DNA of 64,000 bases from Ettlia oleoabundans. Its lineage: Eukaryota; Chlorophyta; Chlorophyceae; Chlamydomonadales. Location of the stretch: contig JAAMXP010002084.1 of NCBI GenBank assembly GCA_019693395.1, positions 1-64,000 on the forward strand, given 5' to 3'. The notes below the pieces were generated by a model. It had not been told where the DNA came from, did not search any database, and saw only the letters and a list, made by a program, of their open reading frames with translations. Positions 1-11,107 of this stretch are shown here, one piece after another (the first letter of the stretch is position 1; the number at the start of each line of letters is the position of its first letter). Made by a program: the position numbers and the translations under genes.

Positions 1-682
1 GGGCGGGCGGGCGCGGCGGCGTCGGGGGCGACGGCGGCGGGGGCGGCGGCGCGGTGAGGCGGAGGGGCTGTATGCTGGAGGGCAAATGCACCGCTTTGCG
101 TCAATCAACAACAATCATGGCGCTTGACGCAAGCACTTTAAGGTGCCTCCGGAAACCCCAGCGCAACGAGATGGCGAGCTTACTTGACATCTAGGCTCCA
201 ACGTGCTTTGAAACCTGAAGAGGCTGCGCATACCAGCGGCCTGCTGCCGCGAGGACAGCGGTAAAAGGTAGGGATGCTGCGCCGCTGCAAGGGGGCTCGA
301 AGGCTGCAGCTGACCATCGTTTGGTGTGTATTTGGAGCAAATACAGCGTGTGTAGGTCAGCTGGATAAGCATTTGAAACTCAGGCGTCGCCTAGGTGTCA
401 GTTACCGTGTCACGCTGGCATGACCTGGTCACGGCGTTTGCTGGCGAACCTCCTTTTGGCGCCCAAACCGCCTATCTCTACAATAGATGCTGTTACTTAC
501 AAGCAGGATACGCCACGGGTCAGAGTCTGTAAAAGGGCAGGTTGCTCTACGCGCTTTTCAGAATGAGGCGCAATCTGTGGTCCACACGGATGTGCATGCA
601 TAAATCCAGCCTCTAATTTTGTCAAAGTTGCTCAGCAACAACCAATTCCTGCTCTCACACACTCTTTTTTCGTACATCTGCG
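1..682. other. Left-edge non-coding stretch, G/C-rich start
   Basis: The first about 56 bases are a low-complexity GGC/GGGC run, which could be the edge of an alanine/glycine-rich coding exon or a CpG-rich promoter cut by the window. From about 60 to 682 I see no reading frame with family conservation or splice-site support. The longest frame (115-372, minus) has no recognisable features and looks spurious. The stretch probably holds the 3' UTR of the minus-strand gene that ends at 683. Confidence 0.4.
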
Positions 683-1274
683 TCACTGCTGGCGCTTAAC
701 ACTGCTGCCCTCTGCCGCCGCCCGCAAATGGTCTAGCTGCGCCTGCGTGGCTGCCCGCTGCGCCTCCAGCTGCTGCTGGCTGAAGCCTGATTGCCGCAGC
801 TCCTGCACAATAATGCGCACAGGAACAGGCACAGGAAGCAGACATTGAACCACTGCAGTATTTTCTCTAGCTGCACGCGGGTGGCCCGGCCATTCCCCCT
901 GCACAGCACATGTAATGAGCAGCTCTGCACTCTTCCCTGTTGCATACCAAATGAGCCCACCTGTTCCATTTCCTTCTGGTCCGGCATCATCGTCCACAAA
1001 ATCGCGGTGCCAAGGGTTGGCCAGCTCAGGAAGTAGAGCAGCTTGAAGGCTTGCGTCTGCTTCCTCTTGTAGGCAACAGTGGCGCCTGGAAGTAGGGCAT
1101 AGTCAAGATATAGCCTACCAAACCTTTTCCATAAGTTGAATTACCCTCAGGCAACATCCATATGCATACTCTGTTCCTAATCCAACTGTGACAATAGCCA
1201 CATGCAGGACACACACCGGCAACGAAGGTCATGCCAGCACCCAGCAAGGCGCCCTCCACAACGGTGAGTGGCAT
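683..1274 (-). CDS. Small single-pass membrane protein, possibly mitochondrial assembly factor
   Basis: Three exons on the minus strand (1217-1274, 961-1085, 683-802) join in phase to 303 nt, giving 100 residues. The N-terminus (MPLTVVEGALLGAGMTF) is followed by a basic stretch (YKRKQTQ), a hydrophobic segment (LLYFLSWPTLGTAIL), the polar motif MMPDQKEMEQELR and a C-terminal helix rich in Gln and Ala. Size and layout (short N-terminal hydrophobic helix, then a 'PD-x-x-E-M' acidic/basic turn) recall small inner-membrane assembly factors of respiratory complexes such as the CBP4/UQCC3 or PET117 type. That is inference from shape, not a firm family match. It lies head to head with the DEAD-box helicase gene, 537 bp apart. 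The gene is well supported by phase and splice sites; its function is unknown. Confidence 0.6.
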
Positions 1275-1811
1275 GGTTTGGCTGTGTTGAATGTACCAGG
1301 GCCTTGCACTTGTGGGTGGCAGCGTGCTGCACTAGCCGAGTAGAATACGCGGTCGGTGGAGTGAAGCAGCAGTGGCAGCAGCGGTGGTATGCCGCAGTAA
1401 AGGCGATGGATGGCCGAGTAGGGCCGCCTGATCACAGAGCAATGTTGGTTGCTGTCTAGGGGTCGTGGACCACTGAGAAATGTGTGTTGCTGTTCAGGAG
1501 CTCGTATAAACCTCAGGAGTTGGTCGCCAGTGAAGGAGTGAAACCTGAGAACTAGCTGAGACAAGAATGCGCGATGATAAGGCGATATTTCCACCACGCA
1601 AATGACGCGATTGCCAACCGTGCTCTTGCACTAGGGACAGTTGTTCACCCACACCGAGGGCGCGTGACCTGGCGCCACGTTGCGACGCCCGCCACTGGCT
1701 GGTTCAATGGTGACGTTGGGCAGGTACACAATGGACCCAACACAATGCGCAGTGTGTGTTAAGTTGAAGTTCCCTGACGCATGCGTGTTGAGGGCGCGGG
1801 CAATTCGCAGC
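1275..1811. promoter_or_regulatory. Divergent intergenic region, small membrane protein / DDX10
   Basis: The 537 bp between the two divergent start codons hold no supported gene. An open frame from 1680 runs into the helicase exon, so part of this may be 5' UTR. No clear TATA-like element was identified. Confidence 0.35.
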
Positions 1812-4800
1812 ATGCAGAACGGGCGGCAGAAGCACCGCAAGCAGTTTCACAAGAAGCAACTGAAGCGCAGTCAGGTGGAGAACGATGAGATAGAGGCAAT
1901 CGAGCGAGCGCTGGCCCAAGGGGCGCCGCCTCGCGGCAGCAACCCGCTGTCGCTGCCGCCGCCTCCAGAGGGCACTGAGAACGTCGCACAGCCTGGGATA
2001 GCAGTCGCCAAGCGCTTTGATGAGCTGCCCATGAGCGAGTACACCAAGCAGGGACTGCGGGAGGCCAAGTACATCAACCTGACAGCGGTGCAGCGGGCAG
2101 CGCTGCCGCACGCGCTCTGCGGGCGGGATATGCTGGGCGCGGCCAAGACCGGCTCAGGTGCGCTTCACCTTATGCCATGCATCTTCAAGTGGAATGCGTT
2201 GATGTCAATGTGCTGCATCATGGGCATGAGCGCAGCATGCCAGATGGGCAGGTTGAGGGGCAGTGCATCTGGGCCCTTCCACTCCCATCTCTATTTCGGC
2301 ACTTTGCCTCGAGACGCTGCTCCCGTTGTTGTGGCCCCGCAGGAAAGACGCTGGCCTTCCTGCTGCCGGTGATGGAAAAGCTGTACAGGTCGCGTTGGAG
2401 CAAGCTGGATGGGCTGGGAGCGCTTGTAATTTCACCCACTCGCGAGCTGGCACTGCAGGTGCGACCACTGCCTCCTGCAGCAACCGTGACTGCCGCCACA
2501 AACAGTCGACATTGCCGCCTCTTGTCACCCTTGAGTCACATTGGAAGCGCAGAACCAGCTGAAAAGCGGCCAACCAGCCGACAACTGGAGCCTGCATTAC
2601 TCTGGCAGCAGCTGCACAAAATGACTTTGCTCCTCGTTGGGGCTTTCACTTACAATGCAATACGAGGCACACGTCAATCAACACCTGCCATTCTTCTTAC
2701 CCCTTTGTCTGCAGATTTTTGACGAGCTGCGCAAGGTTGGTCGCCGCCATGACTTCAGCGCCGGTCTGCTGATTGGTGGCAAGGACGTGAAGGAGGAGCA
2801 GGCGCGGGTGCATGGTGAGTGCGAGGCAATACAGCAAAGAGCCACATCGGTTGGGAGCCCGGGTTCAGCTGACCTTCCAGCTTGTTAACGGGCTGGATGC
2901 CCGCCTGCTTGCCCACCAGCTATGGATGGCCACGCTCGTATGCAACTGTTCCTCAGGCAATGCCTACTGCTCCCTCCTCTTCGCCTGGCCTTTCGCCTCA
3001 CCTTGCCGCCTTCCCTGCAGGCATGAACATCCTGGTATGTACGCCTGGGCGGCTGCTGCAGCACATGGACGAGACGCCGGGGTTCGATGCCAGCCAGCTG
3101 CAGATACTGGTCCTGGACGAGGCGGATAGGATTCTAGACATGGTGAGTCATATCGGACTGAAACACTGCAGCTGTACAAGGGGTAGTGGGAACACTGCCG
3201 CCGGTGGAATGTATGCCTGTAAACCCCTGGTAGCCCGCCGAAGGCATCACGGGTGGGAGGAAGTATGCTGGGGTTAAAGTGTCTTGGTTCTGGGAAGCTG
3301 CGCTGTTGCCATCCTGTGCTGCCTCCGTTGCCATTGCGGTTGGCAGCGCTCTGCGCTTTGGCTTCTGCTCCTTTGAACCCGCCTTGCGTCTACCTGTTGC
3401 CCTTCTTTGGCTGACCTCGATGATTGCGGCCTCCGGGTAATGTTACGCCATGTCTGCAGGGCTTCTCCGCCACCCTCAACGCCATTGTGGCCAACATCCC
3501 GCGCGAGCGCCAGACGCTGCTTTTCAGCGCCACGCAGACCAAGAGCGTCAAGGACCTGGCTCGACTCAGCCTCAAGGTGGGTGGGTGGTTAGGTGGGTGG
3601 GTAGCACGGGTGTGGCTGTGTGGGCGTTGTGGGTGAGCTACCTATCCGCAGCATCTCTCAGCCCCGTTCGGTTATGTACCTAAGGATTTGTGGTTTCGGC
3701 TGCAATCCCGTCTCTTTTTCCACCCCACAAGGATCTTTCACTGCTTGTCGGCGTCTCTCTAGCTTGCCTTTGCCCTGTCTGCCTGCCCCCATAGATCCCA
3801 GTACTCGCCTGCTCTTGCACGCCTTCCACAACCCCACCAACCTGCTGCTTTCATGCCTGCTTGCCAAACCCTATGCTGACTCTATTCCTACCCTTCCCTC
3901 CCTGCCCAACCCAACCTTCATGCCTGTTTAAATCTTGCCCGTTCCCCCTGCCTCCTCCCTTCAGGATCCCGAGTACATCTCTGTGCATGCGGAGGCCACA
4001 GCGCCCACCCCGCTGCGGCTTCAGCAGGCCTACATGGTGTGTGAGCTGCCGCAGAAGCTTGACATACTGTGGAGCTTCATTAAGACGCATCTCAAGGTGA
4101 GCGGGGTGCTGGGGCGTGTCACAATCTCCAGGGCTTGAAGCAGGTTCATATCTATTAATAATACAACAAGGGCTGTTCACAATCAATGGCGGCAGGTCGC
4201 TGGGAAATTAGCCAGCCCTGCTTTGGAGGGGTGGTGGTGTCATTTGCTGCTAGATATGTGTCGGCAGCCAACTTCCCATTTTCACCACATCCCGCGTGAT
4301 TCGCTGCGGGCCAGCATTTTCCTGCCAAGTGGTTATACGTCCCCACTTTGCTGCCGCCTGCTTTACATGGACTCTGCAGGCCAAGACGATTGTGTTTGTG
4401 TCCACCTGCAAGCAAGTGCGGTTCCTGTTCGAGGCTTTCCGGAAGCTGCGCCCCGGCGTGCCGCTACGCGCGCTGCATGGAAAGATGAACCAGTACAAGC
4501 GCATGGGAGGTGAGGCGTCCTGCCCGAATGCACCGCACTATGATAGTTGAAGGACTTTTAACCATTGTGCCCAATCCAACATGTTGTCTTCCTCTTCCTG
4601 TTCTCAACCACCCAAACCTGTGCTCCAACCTATGCTATGCCACCCTCTTGCTCTCAAATGAAGGCCTTCTCCCCTTCTGCAACCGCTCTCCTTTACCGCT
4701 TTGCCTTGTATCATGCATATCCTGATGTGTGTGTGTGTGTTTGCACTTTTGTTGCAGCGTTTTACGAGTTTTGTGAGGCCAATGCCATGGTGCTCTTTGC

Positions 4801-7800
4801 CACAGACATTGCCGCACGCGGCCTCGACTTCCCAACAGTTGACTGGGTGGTGCAGGTGCGCTGGTGCTGCTGCAGCCTAATGCTGATTGCTGGTGACAAA
4901 CAGGGGCCAGCATGCAGTTGAGCTGTAGCCCAAGAAGCAGCAGCTGCAAGGCAGGGTTGACAGCAACAGCCAAAGGTTCCATGGCACAAGCAGAAGCGTG
5001 CTTTCTTGCAACTCTTTGCAACTCTGGAGTCCCTTAGAAGAGTTCTTGTACGGATTGCTCTTGCAAAATCAGCCGATTTTCTCTCAGGTTTCAATGAGAA
5101 TATCGTTGTACGCCGTCCAACTCCAGCTGGATAAGCAAGTTTGCGTGTCGTTGACAAACCCTCCGCCAGTCTCACGATAAAGCACCCGCCTGCCTGCATA
5201 TCCCGCTACCATGCACCAATACCATCATGTTGGCCTGTTCCCTTTACCGCCTCTGCTGTCCTGCCCTCCACTTACGAATGCATTTAGGCCGACTGCCCCC
5301 CTCCACAATGTTTGCATTCAGGCCGACTGCCCCGAGGACGTCCCCTCCTACATCCACCGCGTCGGTCGCACAGCACGCTACGTGGCCAGCGGCAAGGGCC
5401 TGCTGCTGCTGCTGCCCAGCGAGCAGGAGGGTATGCTGGCTCAGCTGGAAGAAGCCAAAGTGCCGCTGAAGCAGCTCAAGCACAACCCCGCAAAGGTACA
5501 ACCGGTGACCCCCGCGCTGCAGGCACTGCTGTCCAAGGATGCGGAGCTGAAGGTGGGTGGCTATTACATGCATGCGTGATTGGGGGTTGGTGATTTCACA
5601 AGTCTGTGTGGGAATCATACAGAAAGGATTAGAGGGCAGACGATCAGAAGAAGGGCAGTTTGAGCAGTGAGTTGACGCCCACACGTGTAAGGGCAGTTAC
5701 GGCTTGAGTGGCGGCGCCCTCTCACCAGCGGCTTCCTCTGCTGGTTGTTTGTGGCTGTGCACTGTGGTGCAGGATGTGGGCCAGCGCGCTTTGGTGTCCT
5801 ACCTGCGCAGCGTGTTCCTGCAGCCCAACCGCAAGGTGTTTGACGTCACCCAGGTGAGACCCAAAGCAGCCCGTGTTGGCGGTACCACGTTCACCAAGGC
5901 TGTGCTCCAAGGTTGGGGTTCAACTCACCTGTATCCTCATCCACCTGCTCCTTCACCTGTCCTGCCCACTGTTGGTACTTGCAGCTGCCAGCAGCCGAGT
6001 TTGCATACAGCATGGGTCTGCCCACCGCGCCGAAGCTACGCTTCCTAAAGAAAGCACGTGCGTGGCAGCTCGTCATGGGAGCTGTCGCCACTGGATTACC
6101 GCCGGTTGACATTTAGGGCAGGCCCACTGCTGTGCTTTACCATCCAGCTGGTGGTCACCTGGGTGCTTCCATCAGCGTCTTACTTGCCTTTTCCATGGGT
6201 AATGAGCTTTGCAGCGTCCTAAGTCGTCTTGCGGTGGGACCACCCGCCTGGCTCTGCAGGCAAGAAGATGCAGGAAGTGGTGGTCGGCGGAGGCGCTCTG
6301 GCAGACAAGGATGAGCCTGCATCAGCTGCCGGCATTCAGGCCGATGACGCAACAACTACGAAGAGCCAGCAGCAGCAGCAGCGGAAGCAGCGGGGACAGC
6401 ATCAGGGTGTCGCCAATGGGCGGAACGAAGACAGCGATGGTAGCGATGATGAAGTAGAGGGAGAGGGGAAGGCTGCAGCAGAGAAGGGGGGTGCTAGGGG
6501 GCAACGTGGGGCTGCTGCCGCGCCAGGTAGCGACAGTGAGGACGATTTTCTGGTAGTCAAGCGGCACAGTGTGTTCGGCGGGGAAGCAGAGGAGCAGGAG
6601 GAGCAGGCAGCCCAAGCAGTAGATGTGCTTGCTGGCGGCAGCAAGAAGAAAAAGAGGCTGAAGATCAAGCCCAATGCTGTGTCTGGCAGCAGGCAAGCTG
6701 GTTGCGCTATGTCACTGCTTTCGCTGCGTGGGTCTGGCTGGCCGGCCTGCACTGCTTCAGCGCGTTTTCCTACCATTCATCCAGCTTGCGCAGCCGCCTG
6801 TACCCCCTGGCTTCCTTCAACGCAGCTCCCTGCAGTTGCCCACATCGCTCGTGCAATCCGCAGCCGTGTACCCATAGCTTGTTCGTAACCTGAATTCCTA
6901 TCGTCATCGTGCTTTCCATTATCTGCATTTTTTCATGGTGTTTCTTTTCTTCTGTGTATATTGTTCCGATCGCAGGGTTGTGTTTGATGATGAAGGCGAG
7001 GCAGTTGACCCGCTGCAGCTGCTGGCGCAGGATGAGGAGCAGTTCAACGGCAGTGGCAGCAGCGCAGACGATGCGCAGCAGGAGGGGTGAGTGCATCAAC
7101 GCAACAACTTCACGCACAGGATTTGCTGCGGCTTCTGAGCAACTGGGCTTACTTGATGCATCAGCGCGCACAGGCACGCATGCCTTTTCCAATCATGCTG
7201 CCTGGTCGCAACACTAAACAACCTCCTCCCCGCCTGCTGCCTGCCTGCTCCTGCTGGACCGTCTGTTGCAGCAAGGAGGCAGCTGCTGACTCAGGGGGGC
7301 TTTACACGGGCATCCACGCCAGCGTGGCTGAACGTGCTGCGGCGGCACGTGCACTCATGTTGCGGCGGGACAGGCAGGACAGGGAACAGCTGCGGGAGAT
7401 GCGCAAGCAGATGCGGCAAGAGAAGCGGGTGACTGGGCTGCTGTGCTTTCCGCTTGATTTCCTTGATTTCTGTTTGTATCATCCTGATGTCTGTTGGTTG
7501 TCTAGAGCTGGAGCGGATCATGGTGGGACAGTGGTGGGCACCCAATTTATCCACAGGCCAAGCACTTGTCATCACACTGCTCAACCTGATTGTGTGCCGG
7601 TGCCTCGCAAATATCTGCAGGCCAAGCGGCTTGCACGCGAGCAGGCTGTTGGTGGAGTGGCTGTGTTGGCCAGCGGCGGCGGCGGAGGCAGCGGCGAGTT
7701 GGAGGAGAGCGACAGTGAGGGGGAGGGGTATCGCTCAAGCTCTGATGAGGAACAGCATAGCGGGGATGATGAGGCGGGCAGCAGCGGCAGCGATGACGAG

Positions 7801-8232
7801 CGCCAGCAGCGGGGGGCAGGCCGTGGTGCCCGCAGAGCGGCGGCTGCCTCGGATTCAGGCTCGGACTTAGATCTTGATTTGTTGTTGGAGTCCTCTGAGG
7901 ATGAGGGAGAGGAGGAGGCACCTAGACAGCGGCAGCAGGCGAAGCGCAAGCAGCAGGGGCAGCGGGGCTCTGCACCAGAGGTTGCACATTTGGGCATGCT
8001 TCCCGCCGAAGAGGCGCCTGCGCCCGTGGCAGCAGGTGGAAAGCTCAAGCGGGCGTCAGCGCGGGAGGCTGGTGAGGGTGTTGACGAGCGCGATGATGAG
8101 GCAGCAGCCCCTGAGCAAAAGCAGCGGCAGAAGAAGCGGAAGAAAGAAGCAGGCAGAGACGAGGGTGCTGCGGGGCTGTCGCTGGCAGAACAGGAAGCGC
8201 TCGCCCTGAGGCTGCTAGGGGCACGGCAGTAG
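1812..8232 (+). CDS. DBP4: DEAD-box ATP-dependent RNA helicase, DBP4/DDX10 type
   Basis: Fifteen exons (1812-2157, 2343-2458, 2715-2814, 3021-3142, 3460-3576, 3965-4096, 4380-4509, 4758-4855, 5322-5552, 5773-5853, 5985-6057, 6260-6692, 6976-7086, 7272-7428, 7621-8232) sum to 952 codons plus stop. Motifs in order: Q-motif region ([14 protein letters not shown]), motif I AKTGSGKT near residue 115, [21 protein letters not shown] ([10 protein letters not shown], about 220), SAT ([10 protein letters not shown]), [12 protein letters not shown] and HRVGRTAR (about 400). The basic N-terminus and the CTE with [12 protein letters not shown], then a long Ser/Asp/Glu and Lys-rich tail, identify the Dbp4/DDX10 subfamily, nucleolar helicases of 18S rRNA processing that release U14 snoRNA from pre-ribosomes. 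The start is the ATG at 1812; the frame is open upstream to 1680. Intron 12 is GC-AG. Intron 14 (7429-7620) is open in frame. Confidence 0.93.
5281..5333 (+). repeat. Duplicated splice-acceptor segment in DDX10 intron 8
   Basis: CATTTAGGCCGACTGCCCC (5281-5299) and CATTCAGGCCGACTGCCCC (5315-5333) differ at one base. The second is the acceptor used in the model (exon 9 from 5322). Using the first (5288) would shift the frame by 34 nt. Confidence 0.85.
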
Positions 8233-8312
8233 CCAGTAATCCAGCATGCTCTTGATCCAAACCCAGGTGGCCATTTGGTGTACCCTGATGCTTACCAAGG
8301 AGTCTTTCCATC

Positions 8313-8317
8313 TGTAA
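8313..8317 (+). terminator. TGTAA poly(A) signal of the DDX10 gene
   Basis: TGTAA lies 81 nt after the stop codon. This pentamer is the known polyadenylation signal of chlorophyte algae. Confidence 0.5.
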
Positions 8318-8346
8318 AGTCAATGGCACAATCCACCCATCGTGGA

Positions 8347-8351
8347 TTACA
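8347..8351 (-). terminator. TGTAA poly(A) signal of the wax synthase gene
   Basis: TTACA on the plus strand reads TGTAA for the minus-strand gene, 58 nt beyond its stop codon. It sits about 30 bp from the convergent helicase signal, so the two 3' UTRs may overlap. Confidence 0.5.
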
Positions 8352-8408
8352 CCGGGCAAGGCATGTGTGATCACCGTGATCATTCCATTCGGCGGTGATC
8401 TTCAGCTG

Positions 8409-10748
8409 CTACTGCTTAGCCATTCCAATGCTTGCACCCAGCCATGTCAGCAGTGTCATCAGCAGCCGCCTGCCATCTGCCACGGCGCCCGTCACTGAGG
8501 CCAGTGCAGCGGCTGTGACTCCGTAGCGGTGGCAGGCAGCCCAGAAGGTCCAGTGGGAGAGCAGCAGCAGCGTGCTCAGCGTGACCACAGCACGCAGTGG
8601 CGCTGGAAGTTGCCAACTGTGCCGCCTGCAGCAATACTGCAATAGGTTTCTTTGACAGCGTAAGGAGTGGAACATAACTCCCGCAGCCAAACGTATTCAT
8701 AAAAGAGAAAGGCCAACCCAGCGCGCACCTGAGAGCAGCACCCAGCCACCGCTCTGCCGCCAAAAGCGGGACCTGAGCCAGGAAGAAAGCCAGCATCAGC
8801 CCACCGCTGTGACTGCCTGTCATGTACCTGCACAAAAACTCCATCATAACAATACTCCGGTCGGAGTGTGGGCCTACTTGCTGGCCGGACAGATGCGCCG
8901 TTCACGCACTGCTGTACAGGTCCAAATGCTGCTATTGCCACCTGCACCCGCGACACCTTGCAAGCTCTAAAGAGAGGAGCCCAAGTCGATTTTCAGTGCT
9001 CGTCCCCAATCAAAAGCACATACATGCAATCACTATATGACAGAAGCAGCAGCGCACAGCCGGCTGCATGGCTGTGGTGATTTGTGGCTTGGCACTCACA
9101 TGAACTGGAGCTCGTGCATGAGCCCGCTGATAAGGAAGCTTGCTGCGGCAGCAGCCAAGCGGCGCTCCCTGTGTCGAGCAGCGGCAGCTGCTGCTGCCAA
9201 GCGCGTGGAGTGGGCTGGGGTGGTTGCGCTTTTTACTAGCTGGCCTGCCGAAAGGAGGACATGGGGGCGGCGACCAACAAAGGGAGAAGGGGGACCTCAA
9301 CATGCAGTGCAATTGAGGTGAGGGAATACCGTGATAGAAAAGGCATGGCTTAGTTGGCGGAGGCTGGCCTGCTCCTGTGTGTCATACAGTAGCATGACAG
9401 CGCAGCCATCCCAGCGAACCCGCACTCACCATCCAGGATCGGATCATAGACAAGCTGCCTCAGTGTGTTGCCAGCTGCCAGATCCCAGCGGCGAGACCAG
9501 AAATCTGCCAGGCTAGTGGAGCACCAGGGGGCATCAAAGTGGGGAGATACTGGCATGCCTGCAGTTCCCAAGAAAAGGTGGCTTTCAACACGAGGCGCTA
9601 GGTGGCTGGAGTCGACCGAGCATGTTTGCAAGTGACTGGTCAGGCGGGGACAGAACCTTGAGTGCAGGCCTGCAAGAAAGTGCTGCAACCAGCAGAAGCA
9701 AGCACCACCAAAGCTTGCCTATCAGAGTGCTGGCTGCAGCTGCAGGACCATCCATGACGAAGCTCAGTATTGCATAAAGCCCATAAGCTGCAAGACAAGT
9801 ACAAATAAACAACGTGATTTGCACCAAAGAGACGAATGTGCGCAATTTTGAAGTAGAGTGCAGCTCAGGTTTAAAGCAAGCCAAAACATTCAAGACTCGA
9901 GGCTAGAATGCTGAACCTGAGCCCACCTTGACAGATGACTTACTGTAAAGCAGTTCTACCAGCAGGTGGGGTGGATTGAGGCGCAGCAACCCCAGCGCTG
10001 CCACAACCAGGGCGGCCTTGGCTACAAAGGCAGCCGCCATCAAGCCAGCACCCCCCGCATGCTCGCCCTGCCGGCCATTGTTACCATGGGGGGCGCGCCT
10101 CGTTCCCTGCACAGTTTCCGTGAGCTCCTGACCACTGAAATTAGGGCTGGGCTGCGTTCACGCTTCCCTGGACATGCACTTTTGCAAATGCAGACAGCTG
10201 GAGGGTGTGGGGCAGGTTTCAAGGGGCGCGCCTTGCATGGGACTGATGGGTGCCAGCTGGATGGTTGCAAATTGCACTAGGCCAAAACGTTTTGCTGCCA
10301 AGGGGCCCCGGATCAAAGCCCATGACAGCACCTGCAACATAGCAGCATGAGTTTGTACAGACTGTGTTGCAAGACGAGCACAACTTAGGATACGCAAGGG
10401 AGCCAGACTACAAGTGTGCCAATGGAATAACTGCTAGCAGACACCTCATCTACACACCTTGAAAGAGGACAGCCAAGTGAGTGCAAATTCAACAATCACC
10501 AGCGTCACAACTTCAAAATGCTGTCGAGTGTCTGGAGCGTTGCCGGCAGATGTAGCGGGCGTGCCGGCAACACGGCAGAAAAGCAGCGGCGTGGCGACAT
10601 TGAAGGCCAACACCGGTAATGCTGCGGCCAGCCGTGGTATACCAGGCCCCAAGGGTTGCGAACAGTGAACCCAGGAGGCACAGAGGAGGCAGGCCGGCAA
10701 GAGCAGGGCAAGACGCGACCAGTACGTTTCGGGGTCCCACAGCGGCAT
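8409..10748 (-). CDS. Wax synthase (long-chain-alcohol O-fatty-acyltransferase), membrane-bound
   Basis: Exons on the minus strand are 10458-10748, about 9944-10331 (junction inside unresolved), 9719-9787, 9430-9558, 9244-9100, 8827-8729 and 8625-8409. Conserved segments of plant-type wax synthases (MBOAT-like) are clear: LPVLAFNV, LTWLSSFK then VLSWALIRGPLA, FDAPWCSTSLADFWSRRW with LRQLVYDP, and SFLISGLMHELQF holding the active-site His. Several hydrophobic segments continue to the C-terminus. The enzyme esterifies acyl-CoA to fatty alcohols in the ER. It starts at the ATG at 10748; an in-frame ATG at 10793 is the alternative. It is head to head with DGAT2. Oddity: the combined second exon contains an in-frame TGA (10158-10160). 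A 45-nt intron (10135-10179) keeps the frame, but would be much shorter than its neighbours. Otherwise the gene is intact, about 430-445 residues. Confidence 0.85.
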
Positions 10749-11107
10749 GTCCTTACAATAATTGCAGTTCAGGCGGCGATTTGTCACGTTCATTGGCCGT
10801 TTGCAAGATCATTTCGGCCCTTGCTGAGCTGGCATAGCGAACTTCCAACTCAAGCAGTGAGCAGCTTGCCTTTCTCAACTTGAGTACACTTGATTGCCCT
10901 TTAATAACCAGACTTGTTGGGCGACTCAAACCTGGCACAGCCCTGCGTGCATTTCCTCGAGCACTAGCTCAGGCAGGAAAGCAGGCTTCTCGTAGCATCA
11001 ATCAACATTTTTCGCAGAGCAACAGGCGCCTCCTGCTGGAGCCACTGCTGTTGCGAACTGCCTTCCAGCGTCTCTGCTGCTGGCATCATACACGTCTCAA
11101 GTCAAAC
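10749..11107. promoter_or_regulatory. Putative bidirectional promoter, wax synthase / DGAT2
   Basis: The 359 bp between the two start codons are the only upstream DNA available to both acyltransferase genes before each runs into the other. It includes an A/T-rich patch around 10896-10906 (CCCTTTAATAACC). No gene is supported in it. The plus-strand frame that opens near 10880 begins with TTG, not ATG. Confidence 0.45.

Noticed and set aside
1680..1811. N-terminal extension of the DDX10 frame from an ATG at 1680
   Set aside because: The added residues are Cys-rich and unlike the basic N-terminus of Dbp4 proteins. The ATG at 1812 directly precedes the family-like [13 protein letters not shown] segment.
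10880..11107. 76-residue N-terminal extension of DGAT2
   Set aside because: The frame opens with TTG rather than ATG, and the sequence has no DGAT2 character. The first ATG at 11108 gives a normal N-terminus.
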